Origin: Bradyrhizobium cenepequi
GTDB lineage: Bacteria > Pseudomonadota > Alphaproteobacteria > Rhizobiales > Xanthobacteraceae
DNA length: 46,722 nt
Direction of reading: 5' to 3'
Assembly: GCF_020329485.1 (NCBI RefSeq)
Contig: NZ_JAGKJI010000053.1
Coordinates: 1 to 46,722, forward strand
Shown here piece by piece: positions 1 to 7,949 of this stretch. Every line of letters begins with the position of its first letter. Within the stretch, counting starts at the first letter, position 1. Both the position numbers and the translations under genes were made by a program. The notes beneath the pieces are model-generated. The model ran no database searches. It was not told the DNA's origin and saw nothing but the letters and a program-made list of their open reading frames with translations.

Positions 1-234
1 TTCAAGCTCCGGATCGGACAGTCCATACCATTGCTGCAGCAGCAGCGCCTTGAACATCACCAGCCGCGGGTAGGGCGGCGCGCCACGCTCCGGTTCCGGA
101 AGGCCGCGCAGCACAAGCTCCACAGCCGCCCAATCGACCAGCTCGCCGATCCGCTTCAACGCTGGATTGCCTTTTCCCCGCCGCGATACCAGCGCATCTG
201 CGAAGCTCGGTTGTCCAACCCGCCGATATGTCAC
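1..234 (-). CDS. IS5-family transposase, N-terminal part (cut by window edge)
   Basis: Read leftwards from a GTG at 234, the frame stays open for 78 codons to the window edge. It contains the segments LVDWAAVELVLRGLP and MFKALLLQQWYGLSDPELE, typical of the N-terminal (DUF772-like) region of IS5-group DDE transposases. The catalytic DDE residues would lie beyond the edge, so it cannot be judged whether the element is intact. No terminal inverted repeat was identified between 235 and the next gene. The GTG start is inferred from the family's N-terminus; no clear ribosome binding site was seen. Confidence 0.8.
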   Translation of the reverse strand, partial: MTYRRVGQPSFADALVSRRGKGNPALKRIGELVDWAAVELVLRGLPEPERGAPPYPRLVMFKALLLQQWYGLSDPELE

Positions 235-240
235 TCCAGC

Positions 241-335
241 CCCCTCTCCGATCCTCTCTTAGAGAATCGCAGATTCGCCCATTATGCAAAGCTCTCGTTT
301 GCGGGAGAGGGCTGGGGTGAGGGTGCCTCCACGAT
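241..335. repeat. Dispersed intergenic repeat (CTCTCCC / GGGAGAG type)
   Basis: The stretch holds a CCCCTCTCC box and, at its other end, GCGGGAGAGGGCTGGGGTGA, which together form an imperfect inverted repeat. Related sequence occurs at 23979-24006 and 40246-40372, so it belongs to a repeat family within this window. It lies just upstream of the transposase start and codes for nothing recognisable. Confidence 0.6.
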
Positions 336-429
336 GGGACTCTACCCGTGAGGCGCTTGCGGGTCGGAGTGGTGAACCTGATCGGGCGCGCTCCACCGCT
401 AACCCGCCCTACGAAATAGCACCCCCCGC

Positions 430-807
430 TCAAGCCATCCGATGCACGGCGCAGATCTTGTTGCCGTCGCGGTCGCGCAGGTAGGCGATATAAAGCTTCA
501 CCTCGCCCATCTCGCGGACACCAGGCGGATCCTCACAGGTCTTGCCCCCATTCGCGACGCCGCTCGCATGGAAGGCATCAACCTCCTCCTTCGACGCCGC
601 ATTGAAGCCGATCGTCCCGCCGTTGGCGCAGGTCGCCGACTCGCCGTTGATCGGCTTCGACACCGAGAAGGTGCCCGTCTTCGTCCGCCAGAACACGCGA
701 TGGCGATCGACAAACCCTGGCTTCACGCCGAGCGTGCCGAGCAGGTCATCATAGAACGCCTTGGCCTTGTCGAGGTCGTTGGTTCCAATCATCACATGCG
801 AAAACAT
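430..807 (-). CDS. VOC-family (glyoxalase/bleomycin-resistance fold) protein
   Basis: The product has 125 residues, the usual size of a single VOC module protein. It opens with FSHVMIGTNDLDKAKAFYDD, the classic first beta-alpha unit of the glyoxalase/bleomycin-resistance/dioxygenase superfamily, and ends with YLRDRDGNKICAVHR, where a metal-binding or structural strand is expected. The ATG at 807 fits the start of the fold; the frame stays open further upstream, but that extension has no family character. Such proteins are cytosolic, often metal-dependent lyases or dioxygenases, or binding proteins. The substrate cannot be told. The gene stands alone, divergent from the MmcQ/YjbR gene. Confidence 0.85.
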   Translation of the reverse strand: MFSHVMIGTNDLDKAKAFYDDLLGTLGVKPGFVDRHRVFWRTKTGTFSVSKPINGESATCANGGTIGFNAASKEEVDAFHASGVANGGKTCEDPPGVREMGEVKLYIAYLRDRDGNKICAVHRMA

Positions 808-997
808 TCCACCAGTTCCTCTCGTTGTGCGACGTTCATTCCGTCGCGACGCCGCTTCGCAGAAGATGTTACTAGCAGAAGGTTGGGCGGGGATGGAAGT
901 CTTATGGGACCGCGGCTGAGGCACTGGAACTGAGCGGGAAAAGAGTCTGCTTTGCCGCGAATGTCGTCCATGAATTTCGTAGAGCCCAGGTGACGCG

Positions 998-1345
998 ATG
1001 AGCCGCGAAATCGTCAATGCCATCTGCCGGACTTTCCCTGGCGCCGAGGTGTCCGACCCCTGGGGTGGAGGCCACGACGCCTGGAAGGTCGGCGGCAAGA
1101 TGTTCGCTTGCATCGGCGCCATCATGCCGGGCGTCTCCGTCAAGACCGACGGCGTCGAGACAGCACAAATGCTCATCGACGCCGGAGTTGGTGTGAAGGC
1201 GCCGCCCTATTTCCACCGCTCATGGGTGAATCTACCTTGGAGCACGTCCGAGGATGAGCTTCGGTACAGACTTGCAGCATCCTACAGGCTGGTCCGTTCC
1301 AGCCTGACGAAGAAGGCGCAGGCCAAGCTCGATTCATTTGAATGA
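998..1345 (+). CDS. MmcQ/YjbR-family protein
   Basis: The product is 115 residues long and matches the small MmcQ/YjbR family: an early FPGAEVSDPWGGGHDAWKVG stretch, then KMFACIG, a central VSVKTDG strand, and the late PPYFHRSWVNLPW segment with its conserved His and Trp. Family members have a CyaY-like fold and are often described as DNA-binding, but their biochemical role is not settled. The ATG at 998 is the natural start. The gene is followed directly by a palindromic repeat and has no operon partner on its strand. Confidence 0.85.
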   Translation: MSREIVNAICRTFPGAEVSDPWGGGHDAWKVGGKMFACIGAIMPGVSVKTDGVETAQMLIDAGVGVKAPPYFHRSWVNLPWSTSEDELRYRLAASYRLVRSSLTKKAQAKLDSFE

Positions 1346-1352
1346 AGCGCGA

Positions 1353-1429
1353 AGGGCGGATCAGCGCAGCGCAATCCGCTGTTCACGCACCACAAGGCGA
1401 CGGATCACGCCTTCGGCCAATCCGCCCTG
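1353..1429. repeat. Palindromic intergenic repeat, copy 1
   Basis: The arms GGGCGGAT and AATCCGCCC enclose about 60 bases that resemble the copy at 1831-1917 in both sequence and order (GCAGCGCAATCCGC, then GTTCACG, then CAAGGCG). The two copies flank the small gene at 1494-1817. This copy is more degenerate than the second. Confidence 0.75.
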
Positions 1430-1493
1430 CGTGCTGCGGCACTTCGCCGCCGTTTCAAGGGGCACATCGCTCCGCTGCGATGTCCGCGCACTT

Positions 1494-1817
1494 CTATCGA
1501 ACGACAGCCGCCTCGCCGATCCACCGTCCCTCCCAGAGATAAAACCGATCCGTCGATCCGAGCGCTCGCGCAGCCTCTTGGCGACACAAGAACACGAAAC
1601 CCAGACGCCTCGTTTCGCCCGGCATCATGGCGCGTTCGAGCAGCGGATAACCATCCCAGCCCTCATCAACACTTCTGTCCTTGCTGCATGGGCAGCCCCA
1701 GCCAAGACGAACCGGCCCAGTCCTGCCACCTGCCTCGGCAGGATAAAGATAGAGGTCAGCGATCAAGTCAGGCTTCACGGAGTGCAAGGCTTCGCGGAAC
1801 GTGGTCTCGCCTGTCAC
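1494..1817 (-). CDS. Conserved small protein of unknown function
   Basis: The product has 107 residues with a protein-like composition, and I recall similar proteins in rhizobia. It has a strand-rich start (KPDLIADLYLYPAEAGGRTG), a GWGCPC pair of cysteines, and a later segment GETRRLGFVFL followed by RFYLWEGRWIGEA. The pattern of short strands with conserved Gly and Phe resembles the beta-barrel of elongation factor Tu domain 2/3, with which some such proteins are grouped; this is a resemblance only. There are no signal peptide or membrane segments. The gene sits alone between two copies of one palindromic repeat. Function is not known. Confidence 0.6.
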   Translation of the reverse strand: MTGETTFREALHSVKPDLIADLYLYPAEAGGRTGPVRLGWGCPCSKDRSVDEGWDGYPLLERAMMPGETRRLGFVFLCRQEAARALGSTDRFYLWEGRWIGEAAVVR

Positions 1818-1830
1818 AGGGACACCTCAA

Positions 1831-1917
1831 CGCGTAGGGCGGATTAGCGCAGCGTAATCCGCCGTTCACGTACCGCAAGGCGGCGGATTGCGCCTACGGC
1901 TAATCCGCCCTACGCGT
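1831..1917. repeat. Palindromic intergenic repeat, copy 2
   Basis: The outer arms CGCGTAGGGCGGATTAG and CTAATCCGCCCTACGCG are perfect 17-base inverted repeats. The inner part repeats the same motif a second time (GCGTAATCCGCCG and CGGCGGATTGCGCC), so the whole can fold as a long cruciform or hairpin. It is the better preserved partner of the copy at 1353-1429. Confidence 0.9.
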
Positions 1918-1991
1918 TGCGTAACCGCTCTTCTTGTTGGCGCGTTTCGACACTATCGATGACTTCCACGACTAACCTCCGGCTCGTGCCG

Positions 1992-3335
1992 CTATCGACC
2001 CACTCGTTGTTGAGACGCCTGCGCAGGAACGTCCTTCTTTTTGTCCGCTCGTAGCAAATCAACCTCCTTTTGAATGACGCGGCGACACATTGAGCGTAAG
2101 CGGCTCAAAAGCGTGCGCTCGTGGGCGTTCAAACGATGCTTACCCCGATGGACTATCTGGGATCGAACATCATAAATGTCGCTGAACGTTTTATAGAGAT
2201 CCTCACGTTCCTCTTGGCTTGATCCGATTAAGTATGCGCATCTGTTTCGAAGTAGCTCATTTAGCCCAATTTCTTTCGACGCAGCTTTGTCTCCTAGCAA
2301 TATTTCCAGAACCACCATGGCTTGTATGAAGGGCAGGAGTGGATCGGAGCCTGTTGCGCTATCAAAATACCATTGCGACGCAAGCATGATTGGCTCTGCG
2401 CGCTTGCCCGCCGCGATGACGTGAGCCATTTCCTCAAGGATACGTGGACACCAATGAGCGTGTTTCTCTGGCGTGTTGACCAAGTCGCCCATTTCGAGTT
2501 TTTCAAGGCCCCAACTTATTCTGTCGTCGAGTTCCAGCTTGCGCTCCGCTCGCCAATTCTCTTCGTTGTTCTTTCGATGGACGAAGTAGCCATACTTCGG
2601 AGGATAAAGCGGATAGTTTGAGTTGATTTGAAAAAGCCGCAGCGCAAGGCCGAGACCGCAGACGGAACGTATAAATCGACGAGCCTCCAGGTCAGGGACT
2701 GAGCCTCCGTAAGGACCAATAAACCCTTCAATATCCATCTGGATATGGACGGCATTTTCTTCCCAGGTCAGCGGCCCAGTAAGAAGCGAAGACAGTAACC
2801 CGCCCCCAAAGAGCTGCGCTTTCTCCTTATCGTCCTGCACCTTCAGCGGAAGCAAATCAGACAACTCCTTCGAGGTCCGCACCAAGCGCGAAGAAGTCGT
2901 CTCGAACGTCCATTGGTTCTTGTCATCGGGCAGGCATCCCCACAACGCCTTCGGCAATGGGCACGTTATCCTGTATTGGTTTGGTAGCGCTTCGAATTGG
3001 CTGATAAGCCGCGCTGCGACCTCGGCCGAATTTTCATAGCCCGGCAGTTCGGCCAGCTTCTTTCGAGCGGGCTCCTTTTGGTATTCGGCGCTTTGCAGCT
3101 CAATCGCGAGCGTGTCCAAGATGAACTCGACCAGCGGATAGTCATCCACGTACGCCAATAGGGCGTCATGGATCGGCCCACGTTGAGGCAGCGCGCGGTC
3201 CGCCATAACAATCAACAGGACGCCTTCTGATGCTCGGCTGATGTATTTGCCGTGATCTACATCAATCAGCGGGAGTGCTCCCGCGACAATCTCTGTAATT
3301 CGGGCTTTGGCGTTTGGATGTAGGTCGAGGGCCAC
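1992..3335 (-). CDS. Apea-like HEPN-domain protein (putative RNase)
   Basis: The product is 447 residues long. The first 300 residues match nothing I recognise. The C-terminal part, about 325-430, has the Apea-like HEPN layout: FIQAMVVLEILLGDK, then LNELLRNRCAYLIG, then a helix ending in RSQIVHRGKHRL. Residues R391 to H396 form an R-x4-H motif, the catalytic signature of HEPN RNases. Proteins of this group are common in defence islands and abortive-infection settings, so a role in RNA cleavage under stress is plausible but inferred. A GTG at 3335 with AAGAG upstream is the likely start. Base composition is clearly more AT-rich than in the neighbours, suggesting horizontal transfer. No toxin or antitoxin partner is adjacent. 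Confidence 0.75.
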   Translation of the reverse strand: MALDLHPNAKARITEIVAGALPLIDVDHGKYISRASEGVLLIVMADRALPQRGPIHDALLAYVDDYPLVEFILDTLAIELQSAEYQKEPARKKLAELPGYENSAEVAARLISQFEALPNQYRITCPLPKALWGCLPDDKNQWTFETTSSRLVRTSKELSDLLPLKVQDDKEKAQLFGGGLLSSLLTGPLTWEENAVHIQMDIEGFIGPYGGSVPDLEARRFIRSVCGLGLALRLFQINSNYPLYPPKYGYFVHRKNNEENWRAERKLELDDRISWGLEKLEMGDLVNTPEKHAHWCPRILEEMAHVIAAGKRAEPIMLASQWYFDSATGSDPLLPFIQAMVVLEILLGDKAASKEIGLNELLRNRCAYLIGSSQEEREDLYKTFSDIYDVRSQIVHRGKHRLNAHERTLLSRLRSMCRRVIQKEVDLLRADKKKDVPAQASQQRVGR

Positions 3336-3501
3336 AGCTCTTTCCCCGCCGTGATTTCGGGAATCGGTACACGCGGGAGTTTATTCAGAGCTGGAGAGAC
3401 GCGCAGGCAGCGCAGTGAGTTATGCAAAGCGAAATCTTCGGAAGTCAAAAGTACAAGGACGGACTAGCGTACCGCGACCCGCCGCTCCATCGGATCATAG
3501 C

Positions 3502-3527
3502 GGTGGGTCACACTTCGCTAACCCACC
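3502..3527. repeat. Short inverted repeat downstream of the Bug pseudogene
   Basis: GGTGGGT and ACCCACC form a 7-base stem with a 12-base loop, nine bases beyond the stop codon of the pseudogene at 3536. There is no T-tract on either strand, so it is more likely the remnant of a dispersed repeat than an intrinsic terminator. Confidence 0.4.
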
Positions 3528-3535
3528 ACATTCCC

Positions 3536-4494
3536 TCAATCCGCAAACTGCCCCGCCGCCTCGATAATCGGCTTCCAGCGGTCCACCTCGCTCACCAGCT
3601 TCACCTTCAGCGCCTCGGGTGTGGCTTCGTCCTGGGCCACCGGCTCGGTGTTGATCTCGTTGAATTGCTTTACGAGGTCCGGGTCGCGCAGGGCGTCCTG
3701 CAGCGTCTTGGATAGCTTGCGCACGACATCGTCGGGGGTGCCCTTCGGCGCGTAGAGGCCGTGCCAGGCGCCGACTTCAAAGCCCTTCAGGCCGGCTTCG
3801 TCGGCGGTGGGCAGGTCGGGCATGGAGGCGAGGCGGGATTGGTGGTGATGGCGTAGCTCTTGATGAGCTTGCCGGCGATCGGGCCCGTGGTGTTGGTGGT
3901 CTGGTCGCAGGAGAGGTCGATCTGTTTTGCGATCAGGTCGTTCATCACGGGCCCGTTGCCCTTGTAGGGCACGGTGAGCACCTGCTTGTCGATCGCGGTC
4001 ATGAACAGCATGCCGCAGAGATGCGAGGCGGCGCCCAGGCCCGCATTGCCGAAGGTCATCTTGTCGCCGTTCGCCTTGATGTAGGTGATCAGCTCGGCGA
4101 GATTGTTCGGTGGCAGGTCGGGCCGGGCGATGATGGTCATCGGCGCGTTGGTGACGAGGCCGATCGGCGCGAACGCCGTTTTCGTGTCGTAGGGCAGCTT
4201 GCGGTATAGCGTTGCCGCCGTTGAGATGCCGATGTGGTGGATCAGCAGCGTATAACCACCAGGCTCGGCGCGGGCGGTCGCGATGGTGCCGCCGGCGCCG
4301 GTGGCGTTCTCGACGATGATGGTCTGGCCCAGGAGTTTCGACATCGATTGCGCCGTCATCCGCGCCACCGTGTCGGTCGGCCCGCCCGCCGCGAACGGCA
4401 CCAGCAGGGTGATAGGCCGGGCCGCGTAGGTCTGCGCGGAGGCCGCGGAGCTTGCGATCGCAAGAACGGCGGCAATCATGGCCAGTCTTTTCAA
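3536..4494 (-). pseudogene. Bug-family tripartite tricarboxylate transporter binding protein, frameshifted
   Basis: A TTG at 4494 with AGGGAGG six bases upstream starts a signal peptide (LKRLAMIAAVLAIAS...ASA) followed by RPITLLVPFAAGGPTDTVAR, the hallmark of Bug-type periplasmic binding proteins. The frame runs normally to KSYAITTN and then goes out of register. The family sequence resumes in another frame with RLASMPDLPTADEAG and continues to a normal C-terminus. One missing base around 3835-3838 explains this: start to stop is 959 bases, one short of 320 codons. No tctA/tctB membrane genes are near, as is common for orphan Bug genes. The intact protein would bind a small carboxylate. A sequencing error cannot be excluded. 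Confidence 0.85.
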
Positions 4495-4567
4495 GTCGTG
4501 CCTCCCTGAGCTTGTTCTTCTTTGGTCGCGCATTTCTACACGCTTTGCGCCGAGGCCAACAAGCAGC

Positions 4568-4648
4568 GCGTAGGATAGGTAGAGCGAAGCGAAACCCATC
4601 GCGAAGGGATGGAGTGATGGGTTTCGCTTCGCTCTACCCATCCTACGC
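4568..4648. repeat. Long palindromic repeat with 33-base arms
   Basis: The arms at 4568-4600 and 4616-4648 are inverted repeats of 33 bases with a single mismatch; each contains AGAGCGAAGCGAAACCCATC or its complement. The spacer is 15 bases. It lies between the Bug pseudogene and the cyclase gene. A shorter related piece (CCCATCCTACGCG) follows at once, up to about 4665. Confidence 0.9.
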
Positions 4649-4667
4649 CGCCGCCCATCCTACGCGA

Positions 4668-6401
4668 CTATTTGTGCTCCAGGTGCCAGGCGCCCTGCCA
4701 ATCCGCCGCCGGCGGAATTTGCCGGAAGCTGTCGATGCGCGCCATCAACGCCAGCGACGGTCCGTCGCCGGGCGCCGCGGCCAGCGCCGCCGCGAACGCG
4801 CGCGCTGCGTCGTCCCAACGCTGCTCGCGGTATGCGGCCAGCCCTTCCGCGTAGTGCTGCCGCAGCAGCGCCTGCTGCGAGGTGAGCTCGCCCTTCGTGC
4901 CCATGATCTCGAACACGGTCTGCGGCTGCGTTTGTCCCAGCACCACCAGGCGGTCGATCTCGCGCAGCTCGATCGTGTCGGCGCAAGCCGCGGCGGCGGC
5001 TTCCGAGACGAGGCTGCGGCAACCGTAAACCTTGTTGACGCCCTCCAGGCGGGAGGCGAGGTTCACCGTGTCGCCCATCACGGTGTAGCTCATCATGAAC
5101 TCCGAGCCGATGCTGCCGACCAGCGCCTCGCCGGTCGCGATGCCGATACGAATGTCGCAATCGGTCGGGATCGTGCGCACACCGAGCAGCTCGGGTAATT
5201 CCTTGCGCAAGCCACCGACGCGGCCGATCATGTCGAGCGCGGCAAGCGCGGCGAGGTGGGCCTGCTCGGTCTCCTCGACGAACGGAGCGCCCCAATAGGC
5301 CATGATGGCATCGCCGATATATTTGTCGATGATGCCGCGCTGGCTGTGGATCGGCTCGGACATAGTCGAGAGATAGAGGTTCATAATCTTGACGAGGCCG
5401 CGCGGCGTCACGCCCTCGCTCAGGCTGGTGAAGCCCTTCATGTCGCAGAACATCACCGTCATGACGCGGCGCTGGCCCTCGGTTGCGGCGATCGCGGGCT
5501 GTTCGAGCAGGCCTTCGGCGATCCGCGGGTTGATGTAGCGGCCGAAGGTCTCGCGGATCTTCTGGTTGTGGCGCAGCGTCTCGATCATGCGGTTGAACGC
5601 GGCGGAGAGCTGGCCGATCTCGTCCTGCGTCGTGATGGTGATGGTGCCGTCGAGCCGGCCGGCCTCGACCTCGCGCGTGCCTTCCAGCAGCCGCATCACC
5701 GGCCGCGTGATGCCGCTGCCGACCAGCATCGCGAACACGAAGCCGAGCACGGCTGCGATCGCGGTGACGATGGCCGAGATGATGATGGTGCGGCTCTGCG
5801 CGGTCGTCACGGCCTCCGCGGCGGCTGCGACCTGCGCCAGCATGTCGGAGCGGATGGCTTCGATCCTGGCGTTGAACTCGTCGCGGAGCGCCTCGCCCTG
5901 GGCCATGGTCTGTCTGGCGCCGGCCATGTCGCGCGCGTCGATCTGGCGCAGCAGCGTCGCATTCGTATCCGTCAGGCGCTTGTGCAGATCGTTGATGGCG
6001 TTGTCGATGCGGTCGTCGATGCGGACGAGCTCGGCGTAGTCTGAGGGCGTGTTGGGATCCTGGATGATGGCGTTGATCAATTGCCGCGCCGCCGCCGCTT
6101 CGCTGCTCACGGCGGGGGCGACCTCCTCGTAGCTCTTGCGAGCGGCAGCAAAGGCGCCATCGTCGGGCGGCGTCTGCATCTTCGCCATCGCCATGCGCCG
6201 CAGCGCGAGCGTGCGCTCCAGCGAGCGGATATCGATCCGCGCGAGATGTGCGTAGGCGGGAATGTAGCGGTTGGTGAGTTCATCGAGGAGATGGCCGACC
6301 CGGCCGGCCAGCACCATCGACAGCAGCGAGGTGACCACGGCAAGGACGATCAGTCCCGCGGCGATGCCGACGATCTTCTGCCTGATGGATTTCCGGAACA
6401 T
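4668..6401 (-). CDS. Membrane-bound class III adenylate/guanylate cyclase with HAMP domain
   Basis: The protein has 577 residues from the ATG at 6401. A membrane segment spans about 10-32, an extracytoplasmic helical sensor region follows, and a second membrane segment spans about 204-230. The HAMP linker (230-280) contains ITRPVMRLLEGTREVEAG. The catalytic domain runs from about 310 to 500. The metal-binding aspartates are D320 (MFCDMKGFTSL) and D364 (KYIGDAIMAYWGAP); K360 and the MGDTVNLASRLE segment supply base recognition and the catalytic Asn and Arg. A short TPR-like helical tail (about 510-550) follows. The presence of K360 favours cAMP. The gene is monocistronic. The ATG has only GAGG very close upstream, so the start is moderately sure. 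Confidence 0.93.
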   Translation of the reverse strand: MFRKSIRQKIVGIAAGLIVLAVVTSLLSMVLAGRVGHLLDELTNRYIPAYAHLARIDIRSLERTLALRRMAMAKMQTPPDDGAFAAARKSYEEVAPAVSSEAAAARQLINAIIQDPNTPSDYAELVRIDDRIDNAINDLHKRLTDTNATLLRQIDARDMAGARQTMAQGEALRDEFNARIEAIRSDMLAQVAAAAEAVTTAQSRTIIISAIVTAIAAVLGFVFAMLVGSGITRPVMRLLEGTREVEAGRLDGTITITTQDEIGQLSAAFNRMIETLRHNQKIRETFGRYINPRIAEGLLEQPAIAATEGQRRVMTVMFCDMKGFTSLSEGVTPRGLVKIMNLYLSTMSEPIHSQRGIIDKYIGDAIMAYWGAPFVEETEQAHLAALAALDMIGRVGGLRKELPELLGVRTIPTDCDIRIGIATGEALVGSIGSEFMMSYTVMGDTVNLASRLEGVNKVYGCRSLVSEAAAAACADTIELREIDRLVVLGQTQPQTVFEIMGTKGELTSQQALLRQHYAEGLAAYREQRWDDAARAFAAALAAAPGDGPSLALMARIDSFRQIPPAADWQGAWHLEHK

Positions 6402-6599
6402 GCCTCGCGCCAGGACCCGCCGCTGCCATCGAAGGCGATGGCATTCCTCGTCACGGCAAAACAGCAATAGAGTTCGTGGGCAAAGGACGCAAGCCGGCGT
6501 TGCGCGAGGGCGCGAATTTCTTCAATGCTTTCAAAGTGATTTGCACTGTCCAGTCGCGCGCGCAAAAAGAAATTGGTTTTCGCCTGCCGCAAATCACCT

Positions 6600-6965
6600 T
6601 AAAAGCCGCCGCCATCCCGGCCCGCTTCAAGAGGGGCGTATCGCGATCGTCACGGACGTAGGGCTCGGGGAAGCGGTGGACGCGAGAGCAGCGCACGACG
6701 AACGCAGCTTCCCGCGGACGGCGAAGTCGTGTGGTTCTGGCGCCCCGACGCTGGCGCTAAGTTTCTTGCGCGAAGAAATTCGCGCGAGAGATGACGGTGG
6801 CAAGAAAGCCCGGTCACCGGGAAGAGCACGAAGTAAGCCGTAAAACCATCGCGCAGGGAAAGCCGGTGTGAATCGGTTGAACCTGTGGCCCTACCCCCGT
6901 GCTTTTTGCTGCACGGGGCCCACGGGTGCAACCAGCACCCGGCTTTCCCTGCGCCCTCTGACATC
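6600..6965. repeat. Dispersed rhizobial-type intergenic repeat (about 360 bases)
   Basis: No convincing gene lies between 6402 and 7249. This stretch, with motifs such as GTATCGCGATCGTCACGGAC, GGCAAGAAAGCC, GGTCACCGGGAAGAGCACGA and ACCCGGCTTTCCCTGCGCCC, is recognisable to me as an element that recurs many times in Bradyrhizobium chromosomes. Its minus strand is often annotated as a spurious protein beginning near SEGAGKAGCWLHP. Paired segments such as CGCAGGGAAAGCCGG and CCGGCTTTCCCTGCG point to extensive folding. Only one copy is present here, so the repeat status rests on recall. Confidence 0.6.
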
Positions 6966-7091
6966 GAGGAGGGTGGAACGAGATGCAAAACTCGGGCAGT
7001 TCGTGCCGCGAGAATGCGGACGCGTATGGTCTCGGCTGTTTGAAAAATTAGATGTGAACACGTTAGTGCCGCGCACTCAACCTATCCCCTC

Positions 7092-7195
7092 AGCCTGAGG
7101 AGGTCGCGCAGCGACCGTCTCGAAGGCCGAGGCCACCGGCGGGGCCTCATCCTTCGAGACGCGCGTTCCGCGCTCCTCAGGACGAGGGGTAGCAG
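7092..7195. repeat. Palindromic intergenic repeat (CCTCATCCTTCGAGACGCG type)
   Basis: Two related half-elements lie side by side. The second, at about 7145-7188, has the arms CCTCATCCT and AGGACGAGG around GAGACGCGCGTTCCGCGCTC. The first carries GAGGTCGCGCAGCGACCGTC. This is a common type of extragenic palindrome in Bradyrhizobiaceae and lies downstream of the DedA gene. Confidence 0.65.
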
Positions 7196-7249
7196 CGGTG
7201 CGAGGCGCGGCAGCGCCGAAGCAATGCACGGCTCGCACCACATCACCCC

Positions 7250-7798
7250 CTAAAACCGCTGCACCACGTGCTCCCGCAACCACCGCCACACCAGCGCGCT
7301 GACGTCGCCGAGTTGCAGCAGCACCGCCACCCAGATGAAGGCCGACACGAAATTCGCGATCTGGAACGGCTGCCACGGCATCCGCAGCATCCCGGCGACG
7401 ATCGGCACCGAGGCGCGCAAGGGGCCGGAGAAGCGGCCGATAACGATTGCGAGCACGCCCCATTTCTTGATGAAGGCCTCGCCGCGGACCAGCAGATGGG
7501 GATGCTGCGAGAACGGCCACAGTCGGCGGATCGAATGCTCGAATTTGCCGCCGATCCAAAAGGACAGCCAGTCGCCGAGTGCGGCGCCGAGCGCGCCGGC
7601 GACGAGCACCGGCAGGAAGGCGATGCCGCCGGACTTCATCATCGCCCCGATGCCGACCAGCACGGCCCAAGCCGGCACGACGAACGAGAGGAAGGCGAGC
7701 GATTCAGCGAAGGCGAGGGCAAACACGATCGGCGCCGCCCAGGCGCGGTGGTCCCTGACGAACTCGACGACATGCCGGCCGGATTCTTCGAGGGACAT
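7250..7798 (-). CDS. DedA-family membrane protein
   Basis: The protein has 182 residues and matches the DedA (SNARE-associated, VTT-fold) family of inner-membrane proteins linked to lipid flipping and envelope integrity. Features seen are a hydrophobic start with FALAFAESLAFLSFVVPAW, the conserved GALGAALGDWLSFWIGG segment with its acidic residue, and the basic re-entrant motif GRFSGPLRASVPIVAGMLRM, followed by a last membrane helix. The ATG at 7798 leads directly into the family N-terminus. The gene is divergent from the cation diffusion facilitator gene, with a 151-base shared upstream region. Confidence 0.9.
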   Translation of the reverse strand: MSLEESGRHVVEFVRDHRAWAAPIVFALAFAESLAFLSFVVPAWAVLVGIGAMMKSGGIAFLPVLVAGALGAALGDWLSFWIGGKFEHSIRRLWPFSQHPHLLVRGEAFIKKWGVLAIVIGRFSGPLRASVPIVAGMLRMPWQPFQIANFVSAFIWVAVLLQLGDVSALVWRWLREHVVQRF

Positions 7799-7949
7799 AG
7801 TACCGCCGCTTCCGATCCGCCTTGGCCGTCACGCTTGGCTGTCACCGCCACTGAAAATCCGCAAAGGGGAGGGCGGGTTCCACGAACAACAATGTAGCCC
7901 AGGGAACGCGTTGCAGCATCCGCAGTTTGGAATTCCGGTAAAGAGAACG

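Noticed and set aside
6536..6597. GTGATTTGC and GCAAATCAC as a dyad upstream of the cyclase gene
   Set aside because: The arms are only nine bases and 44 bases apart, too far for a usual operator, and no family of such sites is seen.
6650..6988. A 112-codon minus-strand frame often annotated as a hypothetical protein
   Set aside because: It falls within a dispersed repeat and has no ribosome binding site or domain; similar frames recur wherever the repeat occurs.
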